Source of the DNA: Crotophaga sulcirostris
Taxonomy: Eukaryota > Chordata > Aves > Cuculiformes > Crotophagidae
DNA length: 64,000 bases
Assembly (NCBI GenBank): GCA_013397455.1
Contig: VYZB01000118.1
Coordinates: 849,588-913,587, forward strand
Direction: 5' to 3'
The position numbers and the translations under genes were made by a program. The notes under the pieces were generated by a model. It did no database searches, was not told the origin of the DNA, and saw only the letters and a program-made list of their open reading frames with translations. This document shows positions 62,001 to 64,000 of the stretch, one piece after another (position 1 is the first letter of the stretch; each line of letters starts with the position of its first letter).

Positions 62001-62194
62001 CTTCTCTTTACAGAGGCTCAACTCAATGGTTTCTGTCAAGTGAAGGAAAGAATTTTGACCAAGTGAAGGAAAAAATTTGTTCAATTTCATTCATTTAATT
62101 CATTATATACTTTTTGATTGAATTCAGTCGTTAGGCCTCTATATTGTGCTGTATTTTCCATTTTTGAAGACAAATACATACATTACATGTGCTC
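59047..62194. other. Unique AT-rich non-coding DNA
   Basis: No gene was recognised. A perfect 9-bp hairpin agaacattt-ccttgtg-aaatgttct lies at 59413-59437. Frames at 60520-60723 and 61197-61493 are without recognisable content. Confidence 0.4.
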
Positions 62195-62460
62195 TTCATT
62201 TAGTAAAACGGATCATTAACAATTGATGCAAAGAGGCATAATAGATATTACTGTTGTTCTTTTGCATCTAGTGCTGGGTTCAACTTGGAATTAAATTACC
62301 TCATGTCCCACACATTAATAATTGCAAAGGCTGACATTTATGAGGGCATCATTCTGGCTTTCAGATGAATGCTATTTCAGAGACTGTGGATTAGATGTTT
62401 ACATGCTCATATGGCTGCTAATAATAAAAATCAACTTCAAATACTTGTACAGATTTCAAG
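62195..62460. promoter_or_regulatory. Candidate conserved non-coding element
   Basis: A unique block with 'gatcattaacaattgatgca', 'cacacattaataattgcaaa', 'gaattaaattacctcatgtc' and 'ggctgctaataataaaaatc'. It has many ATTA/TAAT cores and two ATTG words in moderately complex sequence, with no coding frame. It is proposed as an enhancer-like element from texture only. Confidence 0.35.
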
Positions 62461-63144
62461 CCTTTCTTGACAAACATTAAAAAGGTATATGTAATACATG
62501 TGTATATAAGATGTACATAATACCAGTTAGGGTAAGTTTTCACCAATAAACAAGATATTTCTGTAGTCTCAAGTGCAAATTCACACTATGCAAAAATATT
62601 ATCTGCTACTTAGTTTAATACTTTTAAAAAACACACAATCAATCCCAATTTCTTCATGCAGAGGGTATACAATTTTTCTTCTTTCATAATGGAATGCAAA
62701 GTAATGATGCATTCCAACAAAAGCATAATTCTGGTTTTTGGTGTGTATGATCAACCTCCATAAATACAACAAAGCACAAAGCTCAGAGTATAATACATGA
62801 ATCCTCTAGTAGCAAAGATGGAAGTGGTTATGCCTAGAGAGATATTAGCAAGTAAAAATGAATTGCCTGTAAAATTATTTCTTCATGAAATAAGGCTGTG
62901 TGTTACAATGACCAACTTCTGCAAAGTTTTTGCTGATATCTATAATGTTTTGTACTTACACCACAGCCTTTGGGTGAAGTGTTCTTTCTAGCACTACCTT
63001 GGTGGACCAGAGTTTAGAATTCACTGTTCATTCTATTTCATTTTCCGCTTTCTGTCTAGCATTGGCCTGCTCCTTGTAATCATCAAATAACATCATTGCC
63101 TGATGCATTTACTTTTCCTTCCAGCATCCCTGCTTTAGCTACTC
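62461..63144. other. Unique non-coding DNA
   Basis: No gene was recognised. A plus-strand frame at 62797-62991 (64 codons) is unremarkable. Confidence 0.4.
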
Positions 63145-63855
63145 ATCACTTGGGGATGAATGGCTGGAAAGCTACCTGGAGGAAAAGGACCTGGGATGTT
63201 GTTTGATAGCCAGCCTAACGTGAGCCAGCAGTGTGCCCATGTGGCCAAGAAGGCCAATAGCATTCTGGCTTGTATCAGAAATAGTGTGGCCAGAAGGAAT
63301 AGGGAAAGGATCATTCCCCTGTTCTTGGCACTGGTGAAACCACATCTCAAATCCTGTGTTCAGTTTGGGGCCCTTTACTACAAGAAAGACACTGAATTGC
63401 TGGGGTGTGCTTAGAGAAGTGTAACAAAGCTGGTGAAGGGTCTGGAGCACAAGTCTTACGAGGAGCAGTGGAGAAAACTTGGATTGTTTTGTCTGGAGAA
63501 AAAGGAGGATGAGGGAAGACCTTCTCACTTTCTACAACTACCTGAAAGGAGGTTGTAGCGAGGTGGGTGTCAGTCTCCCAGGTAACAAGGACAAGAGGAA
63601 ATGGCTTCAAGTTGCACCAGGGGAAATTTAGACTGGATATTAGGAAAAAAATCTTCACTGAAAGGGTTGTCAAGGATTGGAACAGGCTGCCCAGGGAAGT
63701 GGTGTAGTCACTATCCCTGAAGGTATTTAAAAGACGTGTACATGAGTTGCTTAGGAACATGGTTTGGTAGTGGGCTTGGCAGGGTTAGGTTTGCAATTGA
63801 ACTTGATTATCTTAAAGGTCTTTTCCAACCTAAATGATTCTATGATTCTGAAAAG
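63145..63855 (+). mobile_element. CR1 LINE 3' half-fragment, plus strand
   Basis: The plus strand encodes, with stops and frameshifts, the end of the CR1 ORF2 reverse-transcriptase region ([37 protein letters not shown]; stop at about 63412), then the C-terminal tail (for example 'ggaacaggctgcccagggaa'), the 3' untranslated end ('gattatcttaaaggtctttt') and the terminal repeat 'atgattctatgattctg'. It is 5'-truncated, as usual for CR1. It is defective. Confidence 0.93.
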
Positions 63856-64000
63856 GAATCTTGATTCCATAACAGGACAGTGTAAGTGATTTAGCTGTAA
63901 TCTTTCTTATGGATATGCTGGGATTGAGGCTGGACTTCCTGAGTACTCAGAGTCCCAGTTCTGCACTGCAAAACCTACAGTTGAAGCTGAGCTGCTATGG
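63856..64000. other. Short unique flank at window end
   Basis: Nothing recognised. The last 145 bases contain no repeat or reading frame of note. Confidence 0.4.

Noticed and set aside
63172..63760. 118- and 137-codon minus-strand frames
   Set aside because: Antisense shadows of the plus-strand CR1 copy.
1..64000. tRNA, rRNA, CRISPR array or prokaryotic operon structure
   Set aside because: No cloverleaf with A/B box, no rRNA-like sequence, no regularly spaced repeats and no prokaryotic gene density were seen.

Overview
This is almost certainly a piece of a bird nuclear genome, from a draft assembly. The clearest evidence is four or five CR1 LINE copies. Their 3' ends carry the typical avian signature (a 'gattctatgattct'-type tail, or its complement 'atcacagtatcac'), and their ORF2 C-terminal protein sequence is readily recognisable. 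Weaker traces of sauropsid palindromic MITE-like elements and MIR/CORE-SINE-like relics agree with this. The DNA is AT-rich, eukaryotic in style, and has no long uninterrupted reading frame. There are two multi-base N gaps (21140-21491, 53397-53581) and one single N at 24503 that lies between two identical 35-bp blocks.

I find no protein-coding gene that I can name. The window reads as a gene desert or the inside of a very long intron. The left two thirds (1-39 kb) is unique AT-rich sequence with scattered ancient repeats: hairpin MITE-like relics near 2.9, 4.4, 9.2 and 17.6 kb, a decayed CR1 across the first gap at 21.1-21.6 kb, a possible solo LTR at 22.6-23.1 kb, and a MIR-like relic at 26.9 kb. 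Several blocks look like conserved non-coding elements because they pack homeodomain, octamer or GATA words into otherwise unique sequence (10.6-10.9, 15.3-15.6, 37.4-37.8, 38.1-38.5 kb). None has been tested by alignment.

The right third is richer. At 39.3-39.8 kb there is a minus-strand endogenous-retrovirus relic (LTR end, primer-binding-site-like sequence, short leader), followed by a plus-strand CR1 3' end at 40.04-40.38 kb. At 42.2-42.7 kb is a heavily decayed non-LTR retrotransposon C-terminal domain that is not CR1. On the minus strand, 44.6-44.9, 52.29-52.96 and 58.58-59.05 kb hold exon-like segments with splice-site consensus at their ends. The 52.3-53.0 kb cluster is the best: three in-frame segments end in a stop followed by AATAAA, inside a local GC-rich island next to an assembly gap. 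At 54.59-55.75 kb a minus-strand CR1 has its endonuclease region joined directly to its 3' end, so the reverse transcriptase is missing. A final plus-strand CR1 fills 63.15-63.85 kb.

No bacterial-type system, CRISPR array, tRNA or rRNA was seen. I did not find a clearly new molecular system. The items most worth checking are the minus-strand exon-like cluster at 52.3-53.0 kb, the non-CR1 LINE relic at 42.3 kb, and the conserved-looking regulatory blocks.
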